Assembly: GCA_963580455.1 (NCBI GenBank)
Contig: OY756965.1
Location: forward strand, 21,550,902 to 21,614,901
Origin: Euonymus europaeus
Lineage: Eukaryota; Streptophyta; Magnoliopsida; Celastrales; Celastraceae
Direction of reading: 5' to 3'
DNA length: 64,000 bases
The notes under the pieces were generated by a model that saw nothing but the letters and a program-made list of their open reading frames with translations, was not told where the DNA came from and made no database searches. Shown here one piece after another: positions 37,081 through 53,989 of this stretch. The stretch's first letter is position 1. The number at the start of each line of letters is the position of its first letter. The position numbers were made by a program, and so were the translations under genes.

Positions 37081-38540
37081 GTCTGGGAAATTATGTAGAA
37101 CGAAACAGATCAAACTCAAAAACCCTAATATTGAAGGAAAAAAAAACTCTCTGCTTCTCGACTTCTCCACACTTAAAAGAGACGAAACCCTGACAGTATG
37201 TAAATATCAACGTACATACGCGAAAAACAGCGACTGAAAACTTAAAATCGCAAAATTCGATCGACAATCTACCTCGTATGTAGCTCTCAATCAACTCAAC
37301 TTCAAGAAGAAAAAAACAACGAAATATCAAAAACGAGAGGGATTCAATTCAGATTTCAAAGGCCAATTCGCCACCGAATCCCAGTGAAAAAATGGGAGCC
37401 CGGATCGCATTGCATGCGAATGCCAGATCGAAAGAGAGATAAATCGTTTGTTTCAGTAGATTTGGTTTTCTCTATGGTCTAAGCATATATAGAATTCCGG
37501 TAAAGCTTCTTCCACTTTTGGATTTCGGTCAGACCGAAACATCCACGCCGCTCTTTAATTTTGATGCCCGTCTTGTTAGCGGCCTGCCTTTCTTTCCATT
37601 GGAGCCAATTCTCCATCTTATATAATAAATTTTCGTATCATTTTTTTTGCTCAAATATTCACCATCTACTTTTTACCATTTAAAAATAAAACAAAAACTC
37701 ATCTTTAGCATTTTGATTGAATTGGTCGGGAATGATCAGGGACGAAGTCAGGATTCTAGATGAAGGAGGTAAAAAAAATGCAGGGTTCGAGAATAACGTT
37801 CTAAATTTTTTCTAGGACACGAGAAGAGTTATCAGTTACGAAGAGAAAGTACACAACCGTGCCTCCGCCCGGTTAAAACTAATTTCCATTTTTAGGCAAA
37901 ATAAAAGTCATGTCATATGTTATCGATCACATCAGCATTTTTTAACGGTAATATGATTGAAGAACTAATGTATGCGGACTTGTTTGGTAGAAGAACATCG
38001 TTTGAATGGCTTGCAAAGAAGTATGTTGATCATTCTAGAGATTATCGTACATGGAGTTCTATTGCACTGAACAATTGTGTGTATCGTCACCATAACTTAA
38101 AACATAATGCATATATACAGAGCAAGGTTAGGGTTTTGAAGATGATATGTGGAGATGGCAGATATGCGATTTGTGATCATGAAGACCATAACTATATAGT
38201 CGTATATATGATAAGGATTGGAAAATCTTTGAATACAAATGTATTCACATTTCACATTGGTTTCTAGCTTATATTAGGTAGTCCAACCACAGCCCAACTT
38301 GGTTTGAACTCCTGGGCTTTCGCCAAGAGATTCCACTAGTCGTTAGCTTTTTTTTTTCCTTTATTGAATTAGGGAAGGAGACGAGTCTCGAATTTGAAAT
38401 TACATACAACTCAAGTCGCCAATTAAAAGTTTTGTCACTTGTTCCTAGCTAGGCACGCACATATCAAGCCTTTTTCATAACATAACATGGTACACAAAGT
38501 TATTGCGTTTGTCCAAATTTTTGGCTGTCAAATGTTGAGC
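37081..38540. other. PAF1 leader/promoter and spacer
   Basis: 37081-37500 is probably leader and promoter of the minus-strand PAF1 gene. An open frame of 116 codons from ATG 37917 to 38267 (+) gives a mixed-composition translation (MLSITSAFFNGNMIEEL at its start) that I do not recognise; it may be a fragment of a dead element. A tract of T at 38350-38360 is followed by low-complexity sequence. Confidence 0.35.
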
Positions 38541-38792
38541 TTGACCCGGCTCTAAACAGCCCATATAGTATATTTCATTGTAAATTTGCAATGAAATATT
38601 ATATTCCATTATTAATATTTCATTGTACAATTACAAAGAAATATTATATTAAACTGTAATATTTCATTTTCATATCATATTTTATTGTATAGTTACAATG
38701 AAATATGGTATTTCATTGTAAAACTTAAAATGTAATATTATACGATGTTACAATGAAATGAGACAATATGAGTTATTTAACCCTGGGCTATT
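38540..38792. mobile_element. MITE-like inverted-repeat element, ~250 bp
   Basis: The left arm (from CCCGGCTCTAAACAGCCCAT at 38545) and the reverse complement of the right arm (CCCAGGGTTAAATAACTCAT, ending at about 38786) pair over ~39 bp, both running on into ATTTCATTGTAA. Inside, TTTCATTGTA and its complement recur several times. Size, AT-richness and lack of coding fit a miniature inverted-repeat element. The target duplication is not clear. Confidence 0.65.
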
Positions 38793-38959
38793 TATCACCG
38801 TTGTTTTTCTTTCGGACAAAATTTTACTTTTTGTCCCACTTTCGTCATTCACATATCTAAATGTACCATTTTTTATCCCTAAAATTATTCTGGTGATAGA
38901 AAATGCTAACTTGGCAAGCCAGTTGGCTTCCATGTATGAGAGAGAGTACACGTGTACTC

Positions 38960-39548
38960 AACATCAAATGCAAAACTATACTTTTCGTCCCTTACCTATA
39001 CATTAGGTTTCATTTTCGTCTCTAAACTATTTATCAAGCAGGTTTGCGTTTCAATCCGTATTAACTATATTGCTATTGGTGTTTTTAATTAAGGAATTCG
39101 GGAGATAAAATTTTGTTATTTAAAACTGCAGTCTCATAATTCTTGAAAAGTTGCAGGTGGAAGTTGTTTTATGATGGTCAATTATAACGTTTAAAATATT
39201 GAAATTTACAATGCACTATATAATTTAGATTCTATGTTTATTTAATTTGAAATTGAGAATTAATTGATAGATTCTATTTCGTATCTTATAGTTAAACATT
39301 TACCCGGAAAAAAATAAATGATTTTAAATTAATTTAGGAATAAAATTATGTAGATTATGATAGTTGAAAAACATCATTACAATTTAGGATAATTAATCAC
39401 GTTGGCAATATCCGAAGTGCCACAAGATTTAACCGCTGACCTTCACACGGAAGGAACAAAAGTGGTTTATTTGAGTAGATGAGGGACAAAAAATAATTTA
39501 CGGATGAAAATGAAACCTGATGCTTGGACAAAAACTACAATTTTGGAT
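38960..39548. mobile_element. Inverted-repeat element, ~590 bp, no coding
   Basis: The left part has CATTAGGTTTCATTTTCGTC at 39000. The reverse complement of 39490-39525 reads CATCAGGTTTCATTTTCATC followed by CGTAAATTATTT, matching the left TCTAAACTATTT. Outer parts also match loosely (CTTTTCGTCC against TTTTTGTCC). AT-rich centre, no open frame. Probably a short non-autonomous DNA transposon. Confidence 0.5.
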
Positions 39549-39936
39549 TCAACGAAATTTGATAGTTTTATATGGAAAAGATCAATGCTAGTTTTAATCA
39601 CAAAACCCACTTCACTAAAAGAAATGGTTCTCATTGCAAGCTTGGGCGGTTGAGAAAATCAAAGAAAACAATGCTCAACAATTTTATAACTTCAATACAT
39701 GTAAAGTTTCAAGCCAACAACTACTACTTCCTTCCTATATTTTGACTCCAATAGTTCAACCGCTAACATCCACCAAGATTTCTTCTCACCCACCCTAATA
39801 GCTTGCAGGAATCGACAGAAGAAAGCAAGGGAAAAAATCACTAGGAATGGCAATATCATGAGGAAAAAAAGAATAATAATAATAATAGAAAAAGTAAGTT
39901 CCAATCTTCAAAGCAACAGTACTACTTATAACCCAT
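39549..39936. other. 3' region of the NADP-malic enzyme gene
   Basis: No gene seen. An (AAT)n-like run (AATAATAATAATAATAG) at about 39872-39888 is probably in the 3' untranslated region of the minus-strand gene. Confidence 0.45.
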
Positions 39937-45259
<5,323 letters not shown>

Positions 45260-45310
45260 GGCGAAAGAAATGTAAGGCGACAGAGTCTTTCGCTGTTAAA
45301 GCAAAAACCG

Positions 45311-45330
45311 GAGAGAGAGAGAGAGAGAGA
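45311..45330. repeat. (GA)10 microsatellite in the leader of the malic enzyme gene
   Basis: GAGAGAGAGAGAGAGAGAGA lies about 52 bases upstream of the minus-strand ATG, thus a CT repeat in the sense of the mRNA or core promoter. More CT/GA-rich sequence follows to 45440. Confidence 0.9.
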
Positions 45331-45439
45331 AATCGAGAGTCTTCAGGGTTATATAGAAGCTCTCTCCTTTTCTTCACTTTCTCTCTTGCCCTCTCTCTCT
45401 CTTCTTCTGACACGAAGTTTGGCGGAAAGAGAGAGAAGA

Positions 45440-45847
45440 GGAAGTATAGACAAGGAACCACTTAAAAACGTGTCTTCATTTTCTCTGTTCATCTGGAAAT
45501 GACTCAGGTGTCAAAGATCGATTTTGGTTAAATTATTTAATAGATTATTGTCCAATTATGTTGAATTTTTAAGCAGCTAGGTAGTTTACTTTTTCAAAAA
45601 TCAGTCAACAAATTTTTTTTTTTTTTTTTTTTTTTCATAAATATAATTTTAAAACATTTTTTCTTTAAAAATATATGCGAGATTTCAAAAAAATTACATA
45701 TTTGAACTCAGGGTGTAAAAATCTTTCTAATAAGACTCATCGACGTTTAGATTGTCTATTCGAGATGAAATTTTATTACACTATAATATAAAACATATAT
45801 TCGTTGTTTTCTGCATTTTAATTGAAATTATATTGGGCACCCGAACC
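45440..45847. other. Upstream region of the malic enzyme gene
   Basis: Presumed promoter of the minus-strand gene, with no clear TATA box that I can fix. A run of 23 T at 45613-45635 stands out. No gene seen. Confidence 0.4.
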
Positions 45848-46072
45848 CATTAGGGTTTAGTATTTAGGACTCTAGGGTTTAGTATTCAGGACTCTAGGGT
45901 TTAGCACTTTGGACATTTAGAATATTAGTAAATCCGTTAAGGTTTAGCTAATTTATTTTTGTTAGGGTTTAACACTTATTGTTTAAGTTACAGCATAAAA
46001 AATCACATGAGCCCATTAGGATTTAGCGAATTTGTTTCTCTTAGGGTTTAACACTTATTATTTAGATTACAA
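45848..46072 (+). repeat. Telomere-like degenerate repeats (TAGGGTTTAG)
   Basis: TAGGGTTTAG begins at 45851, 45873 and 45895, a 22-bp unit (TAGGGTTTAGTATTTAGGACTC and variants). A looser, longer repeat TTAGGGTTTAACACTTATTR follows twice, near 45963 and 46041. The core resembles the plant telomere repeat TTTAGGG but is not a regular array. Confidence 0.75.
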
Positions 46073-49000
46073 CATGAAAATCCGATAAACGAGTTCATAT
46101 CAGTACCCATAAATAAACACTAAAACTTACATAACACACATATCAATACAAAAAATAATGTAATCAAGAATGACTGAATAAAACTTATTGATGATGAATC
46201 TTTACTTGTTGATTCTAGATATGTAATTTTTTTTCGAAATTTATATTTTGAGACATAAAGTATTTTGAAATTTTGTTTAAGAAAGAGGGAAAAAAACTTA
46301 GTAGAACTTTTCAAATGAAATATTTTTTATTTTTAAAATTTTTAATTTTATAATGTCATACACTTACAAAATATATTGGACTACAAAAACTTGATATATT
46401 TATCATTACTCTTTCATCAAACAATTCGGTTTTGATTTTGTCGATTTTTTAACACGCATGAAAATGCCATCTGTGTTGATATTTCCATCCAATTCCCATA
46501 GTGTCCCTAGAGCAAACTTCTAGTATTTGTGGTTCTCCTCATTTTATAAATTTGGAATATGATGATGATAAAGATGTGCCTCAAAACACAAAAAAAGGGA
46601 TGAAAATGAATGCAGTAGAAAAGGATTGATTGTGAAGGAAAATAAGAAGTGTTCAACCTCATTACAGGACAACGCACATGATCCTGTCATTCTTTGTGAT
46701 TTGCATCAAGGGTTTGTCTTCGTTGAAAAAACCCACATGAAATTCTCCATCAGGAGATTTAATTTTGTTGTGCTTGCTTTTATGTAAACATCAATGTGGG
46801 TTTTCACTCATGCAGTGTTGAGAAAGACAAGAACTATGCTCCCAATCGGTTGGATTGATCGTTGATCCTTCATGCAATAACCCTTTTATGCAGTGATGGT
46901 TACTCCAACTTTGGTATTTTGTACATACATATATGTGTGTATATATAGATATAGATATAGATGTAAAGAAATACGGTTGATCCATGTAAATTTCAAATAG
47001 TTAATTTGTTTTTTAAGTCTGTTGCTGAAAAGGACAATAAAATGAACAACAACCAAACAAAATCAAGAGCCAACTATGAAAACATCGAACATATCGCGCG
47101 GACACTACTGAGGAAAAGCAAGTGGACATCCAATGTGGGATCCAGGATCCGAATTGATACACAATTAAGTAGCTGGTCCGGGAACGATACATTCGAATTT
47201 TTTTTGGGTTATTTATATAGTAGAGAGATAATCACTAGTCATAATTTCAAACAATAATTTTTTTTTTTTTTGTTTATCACGATTGTTCTCTACAAGTTAA
47301 AGACACAGAGGGCATAGCTTAGACCAGTGAGAAGGAGAGGTGGAGAGACACAGGTTTGGGTTTACCGGTGAGTGTAAGACTGGTTTACAAATGGAGTAAC
47401 TCTGCAATTGGATACACCATCAAATTCGTATCTAACGGCACGTAAATAATATTTTTTTTTTTTGAGAATAATAACATTTCATTAAACAAACTCTCCAAAA
47501 AGAGATACAAACCTTCGAACAAGGCAAAATAAGTCTCCTGAAGAGGCAGCACTACTCACCCAAAGTGAGAACAACAACTCCCACACAGGGGAGATCAACA
47601 CAGAGAAGAGTAAACAGTAAAAAAAAATTACAAAAAATAATATTGCAGTCGAAAATACAAAGGAAACATCCTTAGAAAGCCTAAAAAGACCAGATCTAGA
47701 CATTACTATTATATCATGGATAGTACACAATAAGATGGGCGCCAACAGCTGCACATAAATAATATTACAAAGTAATATGGTATGATAAAAATTTAATTGA
47801 GTGATGTGACATTCCTCTAGAATATAAAATACGGAGCCGAGTACCCCGATCACTATTTTTTTATCGTTATTTTCTTATTTATTCTCTGTTGTTACTTCCG
47901 ATAACTTTTATCATTGTTATCATCACCAAAAGTGTTTTTGTCATTGAAGATGGATGTGCCTAATAATTTGAGTTAGAGGGGGTAGGTGGCACCCAATTTG
48001 TGATGGTTATAACAAGGGTAGTTGAAATTAAATTGAATTTTTTTTTTGGGTCGTTGTTGGGAGTTTCCGTTTCCATTCATACATTTGGGTAGGCGATGCA
48101 TTAAAGGCATCATGCCTTTGAGAAACTCCCTAATGCCATGTCTTTTATGTACTATGCATGGAAAAGAATACATAACCAATGCATTAAATCGTGGATGGTT
48201 TTATTATTGTCCTTGATTATCTTACAACCTGGCCTGCACAGCTTTATCTTCTACAAAATCTCTCAAATGTTCAAGCCTGAGTTTCTGTTTATAAACAGTA
48301 TCACTTGACTTTCACCGAACAATGTGAGACTTTTTTAAATAAAATAAAATAAAAATTAACACTATCCCTCATTTGTTGATTCGGGTTTGGCATGTCTAAT
48401 GAGCCAACTAAGAATACGGATTATTATGAACCTAAGTAATTCAGTTGATAAGCTGAATCATATGTAATCTTGAGCCTAGAGTTCAAACCTTACCCACTTC
48501 TCATTTTTTAAAAAAAAATATGATTATTGTCTGATGTTAGACTTAAAAATAACATCAAAACCCACTTCAATTGAAAAACACATGATAGCTTAATTAGATC
48601 CCAATACTTAAAAAACACATGGGCTTAGTTATTGTGGCTCAAAAAGTCAGGGTTGATCGCTACACGACTCAAGTTGGTGACCACATAAGGAGAATACTCT
48701 ATGTCCACACGCCTTGCTTTTCTTCCTTCTTCTTTTTTTATTTTTTTTCTTTCGCGAATAAAAGAGACCCTCACTTGACACAATCAATGATTGCATAAGC
48801 ACTCCTCCTTGGCTCCTAGTGCTAGGGTTGGTGAGTACAATATCAAATACAAAATAATTAATCAAGTATGGGCTCTATTTTAGGGCCTGGCCCAATCTGT
48901 TTACAGTCTCACTTGGACAGTTTTCAGTTTTTTTATGGTTATCTTTTGATTCATCAATTATATTTATCCCTTTTTTAAATAAAAAAATATTTATAAGGAA

Positions 49001-50036
49001 CTGAAAATGTAACCAGACCCAAGGCCAGGTCCGGCCCATTTGGCCCCAGCAATAGCATGCTTGTTGATTTAGCGGTTGGATCAGTAAATTACGATCAATT
49101 ACATCACCATAATAATCAAATATAATTCGCCTAATCGAATTATTAAAATTGTTTTATTATTTGAAATCTCCCAGAATCATTTCATACGCCAATTCATAAA
49201 AATAAATAAATAAATATTTGGATTACATGACATGCAGATGGTCGTCATTATTAAATGTGCATCATATCTTGTATATCTATTTAATTTTTTTTAGGGATGG
49301 TGGGACGATCCAAATATTCGGATTTTATATTAGTCGAAGGCATATGATTCCTCATTAAAGAAATTAATTTTATAAAATATATTATTTTTTGAAATATATA
49401 AAAGTATACTAATGCATGAAAACGGGTCACTCAAACATGTGCAGATTAATATACCATGAAAAGTAAAACCAAAACTTACATAGGAAATTATATGCTTCAT
49501 TATAATAACCTTATACATAATCACATGGAGATATTATATTATCCAATGTAGTAAAATTATAAATAATTTACGTATCAAAATGAACGAAACATGAAAAGAT
49601 AAAAATAAGTGATAGAGGAGTGTCAGTACCTTAAGAGGAAACAAGACAATGTTTTAGGGTCATTGAATATTTTCTTTCGTTTACGTTTTGTTGGTAAGAT
49701 TACTGGATTCTTACTCATATTCGATGAATGCGTCAAATTTATTTTCTTACCCGAATTACACCCTTAATATAATCTTCTCAAAATTCAAATTCATAAACTA
49801 GCTAATTCATGAACTTTATTTGGCGCGAATCCAAATTAGGTTGTCTAGAGCGCCATTACCACATATGGATGATTTTTTACCATCGTCAAAGTTGTATCGA
49901 TTTGGGTATTTTCTGACAATAGATTTAGTGAATTTTCATATTTACTTGACTACCAATTTAGGATTTCCTATTAGGGTTTATTACTTAATAGCGAAAAGAG
50001 GATGTATATGTACACATTCCTACCTTTCTCATAGGA
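46073..50036. other. Gene-poor spacer left of the MADS gene
   Basis: No convincing gene. 46910-46970 has TA-rich simple repeats (ATAGATATAGATATAGAT). At about 47450-47530 (minus sense) a sequence ending ...ATGAAATGTTATTATTCTC and an A-run looks like the poly(A) end of a retroposed copy or LINE tail. At 48440-48530 a tRNA-like order (TAATTCAGTTGATAAGC, AGAGTTCAAACCTT, A-rich tail) suggests a worn SINE. The remainder is AT-rich and unassigned. Confidence 0.35.
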
Positions 50037-50037
50037 T

Positions 50038-50047
50038 TTATATATAG
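50038..50047 (+). promoter_or_regulatory. Likely TATA box of the MADS gene
   Basis: TTATATATAG lies 83-92 bases before the ATG at 50130, a usual distance for a plant core promoter with a short leader. Confidence 0.45.
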
Positions 50048-50129
50048 CATTTCACAGGGTATTTGGTTTCAACTTACTCAATCCAAGAAACACTCCTGAA
50101 TTCCTTATTCACTCCATTTGTTTACCAAT

Positions 50130-50900
50130 ATGACAAGGAAGAAGGTGACTCTTGCCTATATTGCCAACGATTCTGCCCGAAAGGCGACGTTCAAGAAGAG
50201 AAAGAAGGGATTGATCAAGAAGGTTGAAGAGTTAAGCACTTTATGTGGAATTGATGCTGCTGCTATTATTTACAGCCCTTACGACTCGCAACCGGAGGTA
50301 TGGCCCTCACCGGCTGGTGCCCAACGCGTGATATCGCAATTCAGGAGGATGCCGGAGATGGAGCAGAGCAAAAAGATGGTCAATCAAGAGAGCTTTATCC
50401 GCCAGAGGATCGCCAAGGCCACCGAGCAGCTCAAGAGGCAGAGAAAAGAAAATCGAGAGAAGGAAATGACTCATGTCATGTTCCAAGGCGTGACTGGACA
50501 ATTGTCCCTAAATGGCTTCAACTTGTTAGACCTGGGGGATCTTACATGGCATATTGATCAGAATCTTAAGGACATCAACAAGGCTTTTGAGTCTGATGAA
50601 TCTGTTCCAGTCACTGCTGCGCCGGCAGTTGCACCAGAACCTATTAATGCTCCTCCTGCACCGCCGGTTATGGCTAACCCGAGTGTAGATTTTGGGGACA
50701 ATTTTGTTGATCAAAAGCCAATCACAACATTAGGTCATGAGATGAACATGCAGAGGCTACCATGGTATATGGAGAATGTGAATCCTCAAGACCAAATGGG
50801 GACGGGGACGGCATGGGTTTCTGATCAGGAGATGATGGCACCATTCACTGATAACTCTCGCAGTAGTGCTTTATGGGCATTTAATGGTTTCTTTCCTTGA
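50130..50900 (+). CDS. AGL80: Type I (M-gamma) MADS-box protein, AGL80-like
   Basis: Transcription factor, 256 aa, single exon, as usual for type I MADS genes. The start is ATG 50130, giving MTRKKVTLAYIANDSARKAT. Residues 1 to ~60 form the MADS DNA-binding/dimer domain (FKKRKKGLIKKVEELSTLCG, AAIIYSPYDSQPEVWPS). Residues ~60-120 continue as the M-gamma-typical region (VISQFRRMPEMEQSKKMVNQ, IAKATEQLKRQRKENREKEM), probably coiled coil. The C-terminal half is Pro/Ala-rich then Met/Asn-rich and poorly conserved. Arabidopsis AGL80 (FEM111) acts in the central cell of the female gametophyte with AGL61; this role is inferred by likeness. No break seen. Confidence 0.93.
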   Translation: MTRKKVTLAYIANDSARKATFKKRKKGLIKKVEELSTLCGIDAAAIIYSPYDSQPEVWPSPAGAQRVISQFRRMPEMEQSKKMVNQESFIRQRIAKATEQLKRQRKENREKEMTHVMFQGVTGQLSLNGFNLLDLGDLTWHIDQNLKDINKAFESDESVPVTAAPAVAPEPINAPPAPPVMANPSVDFGDNFVDQKPITTLGHEMNMQRLPWYMENVNPQDQMGTGTAWVSDQEMMAPFTDNSRSSALWAFNGFFP

Positions 50901-53900
50901 GAAAGAAAACAGAATGAAAATTATGTTTTGTCCTTGCAGCTTCAATAGCACTACTCGATCCTCGTTGTTTCTATCTTGATCTTCCAGTAGTAATCTTTTT
51001 TTTTTCTTTCCTTCTTCTCATATCCAATCTATCAAACAAATGTAATGTTTGTTTGAGTTGTTAATTGAACCATCTCTCGATAATAAAATTATATTTCCAC
51101 ATTTTTGGATATTGTTGCAATATGCAATAATTGATTCGGAGGCTCTGCAATCTAAAGTGTGGAATTCGTATTCAATGTTTTGAGAGGGGTGTCACATCCC
51201 TAATTTTATGTTTGTATTTTACCATCATAAGAGAGATTCTCAAGCTCATCATGTCCAGCCCACCTGTATGAAACAAAATAGTGGATGCCCCGCATTTGAG
51301 CAGTCTCCTAACATAAATAAAAATCTAAAAACTAACACCAAGATCTCCTAACTAAGTTAACTATATACCATATACTGGGGAGTTCGCATGATAGTATAAT
51401 ACAGGGAAATCTTACAACTTTATTTTATTTGTTTAATAATTAAACTAAAGTAAAAAAAAAAATCAAACGTATCAGCAATAATAGGCAAATGGAATTCTAT
51501 TTTCGTTCACTGTCAATTTACATACAAATAATTACCAACAAAAATTACCAAAAAAAATCAAACGTATCAGCAATAATAGGCAAATGGAATTCTATTTCGT
51601 TCACTGAAATTGTTTTTTTTCCACCGCCGTTATCTAAACTCGATAAACAATTTGACCGAACCAAATATAAATCCGGATTCATTGGATATATATCAAAATC
51701 CGGATCCTCTAATGCATATCCATATTAGCCTCGATATGGTTATATAATTAAAATTTTACTATAACATTCAAAATACACACACATATACATATATGTACAT
51801 TTATATACATACTAAGAATCATGTGTCAATATTCAAAGATTTTTTTTTTTACTTTGGCAAAGTCAACAATTGCGAAAGTAAACAATTAGAAGCTTTTTGT
51901 TTCCACTCAGTTAAGTATGGGATAATTGCTACCATTGACATATTCTAACAAGTACAGTAGGCAAAATGTTAATAAAAACACTTATCGTTAAGTTACTTGG
52001 GTTGTATTTGGTTTGCAATTTTGTTTTGTATTTTATATTTACAATTCTAAAAATATGTTTGGTTTGGAATTTTAAAATAATATTTTTATCTCAATTTTGA
52101 CATTATATTCATTTTATTAATATTATATAATTCAATTTTGCACAATAATATGTAGAAGCAGCCTCATGCCTAGCTTTCATATATGCAAAATGATCAACTA
52201 TTACCAAGGTTTATCAGAAACTCGAATTCATATCAAAGTTATTGGCAAATTCTAATCCATATTTCCCTTAAAATATATTTTTCTAATAAATACCCGATCT
52301 CACCAAGTTCTAATAACAGGAACTTTCTACAGCTCTCATCGTACCACAAAGTCATCAAGGGTTGAAACTCTTCTAGCCAAGTAACATGGTTTCTCGCTGT
52401 AAACCTCAACTTCACCTTCATTCAGACAATGAGATAAAAGGATAAAAAACAAAATTGGTGCTAGAATTATAATTTAATTTCAAAATATCCAATCTCAACA
52501 CAGTTTAACTCAAACAAGAAATATGATAGCCAGAATTAGCATAATCATTGCTCTTCCTTTTCATGAACTGGAAGAAAGAGATTTACTTTGGAAGAAAGGG
52601 ATTTAATATCATATAGATGGGATTAAGGACACCACTATAAATCAAAATGATGATCCCCAATTTTACTGTCAACAGTATGTCCAATAGAGAACACAATCAC
52701 CAAAAAAAAAAATTTGATAAAATTTTGATAGAATGGGCTGAAGCTTGAAGAACTCCTCTAATAGCTCTAAAAGGCTGGGTTTAATTATGTGATGAGCGTA
52801 TATGATGGGCATTCAGATGGTACTAAGCCTAATCAGCTCATTATCTGTAAATGAGTTGCACATGCCACATGAACCACAAAATCAAAGCCTAGGTTACTTC
52901 TGAAATATCCAAAGTCAAATAAGCACCTCAATATCAGTATTCTTGGCATTGTAAAATAGCAACATAACTGAAACTTGCTGTATCTGCATAGATTAATGAG
53001 ATTCTTCACTTTCTTTCAAAACTAATGCACCAGAGAACAATTACAATATGAATAGCAACCAACTGGAAATTAAGCATGAATAACTTGCAAAGGGAGTAAA
53101 TGATTAATTGGTTTTCCAACTCATGAAACATGTACAAAACAAAGTATCTGACAATCGCACTTGATTAGAAAGAACAAAGGTAATCATGCTATCCTCTGCC
53201 GATTTTTTTTACCATTGTAAAAGCCAAGTACATAGAAGAACTATTCTAAAAGATCAAGCAGAGTACATTTTGATTTAAAAAATAATGGAGTTCTAAAATA
53301 AATGCCATTAGCGGCGCCCTTACCTCTCCTATTTTAACGTTTTTCATATGATAACTAGTGCTACTTACCATCTGAAATTGATCAAAGGGTGTCAAGCCTA
53401 GAAAATAATGGTTATCTTTGATCAACTTTTGTTGGGAAAGACCAGCTGAGGCAAGCAAAGAAGCAATAGTTGATGAAGTTGCTGTGTGGTACTAGTGTTG
53501 GAATATGAGGTGGTTGGCCCAAACATCCAAATTCAACTAGAATGAAGAGAGTATGAATCTAACCCATCTTGGATTTGCTTGATAGGATTAAGCACATTTG
53601 ACCATAAAATTCAAAATACCCCACCAGAACAACAATTATTCAGAAATGGTAAATAAAATGCTACCCAGAAGTCTTCCCATATAAGCAATCTTCAAGGACA
53701 AATGATTGATTTGGACCTTGGAGTAGCCAACCAGAACAACAATTAACCACAAATGGCAGAACAAATTAACCACAAATGGAATAAAACTTATTTTCCCTAA
53801 CACAAAACAGACGAGAAAAGTATAAAAAGAAATGATGCATTAATCTTGTCATCAGAAAAAAGTAGTTCTCTTTTATATTCTGGAACTAAAGAGACTTGAT

Positions 53901-53989
53901 CTGAACCTTGAAACAATAAGCACATCTTCTCCATTTTCCCCTAAAAATAAAATCCAACCCATCATATAAAAAATCAAAGAGGATACTAA
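50901..53989. other. Spacer between the MADS gene and the MKK gene
   Basis: An AATAAA at 51082 is a plausible poly(A) signal for the MADS gene. A short direct duplication is at 51455-51606 (separate entry). 52000-52140 is very AT-rich. From about 52500 to 53990 the base composition is less skewed and may be the 3' untranslated region (perhaps with introns) of the minus-strand MKK gene, but no coding sequence is recognised. Confidence 0.4.
51455..51606. repeat. Direct duplication, ~55-bp unit, 95-bp period
   Basis: ATCAAACGTATCAGCAATAA followed by TAGGCAAATGGAATTCTATTT and CGTTCACTG occurs at 51462 and again at 51557. The copies are almost identical (one T difference), so the duplication is young. 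Confidence 0.9.

Noticed and set aside
36723..37098. Open frames antisense to the PAF1 Pro/Gln tract
   Set aside because: Shadows of CCN/CAR repeats read on the other strand.
37917..38267. 116-codon open frame between PAF1 and the malic enzyme gene
   Set aside because: I cannot assign it to any family and see no promoter, splice partner or repeat; not strong enough to call a gene.
47006..47257. 83-codon open frame in the gene-poor spacer
   Set aside because: No recognisable domain and no ATG context or neighbouring exons that extend it.
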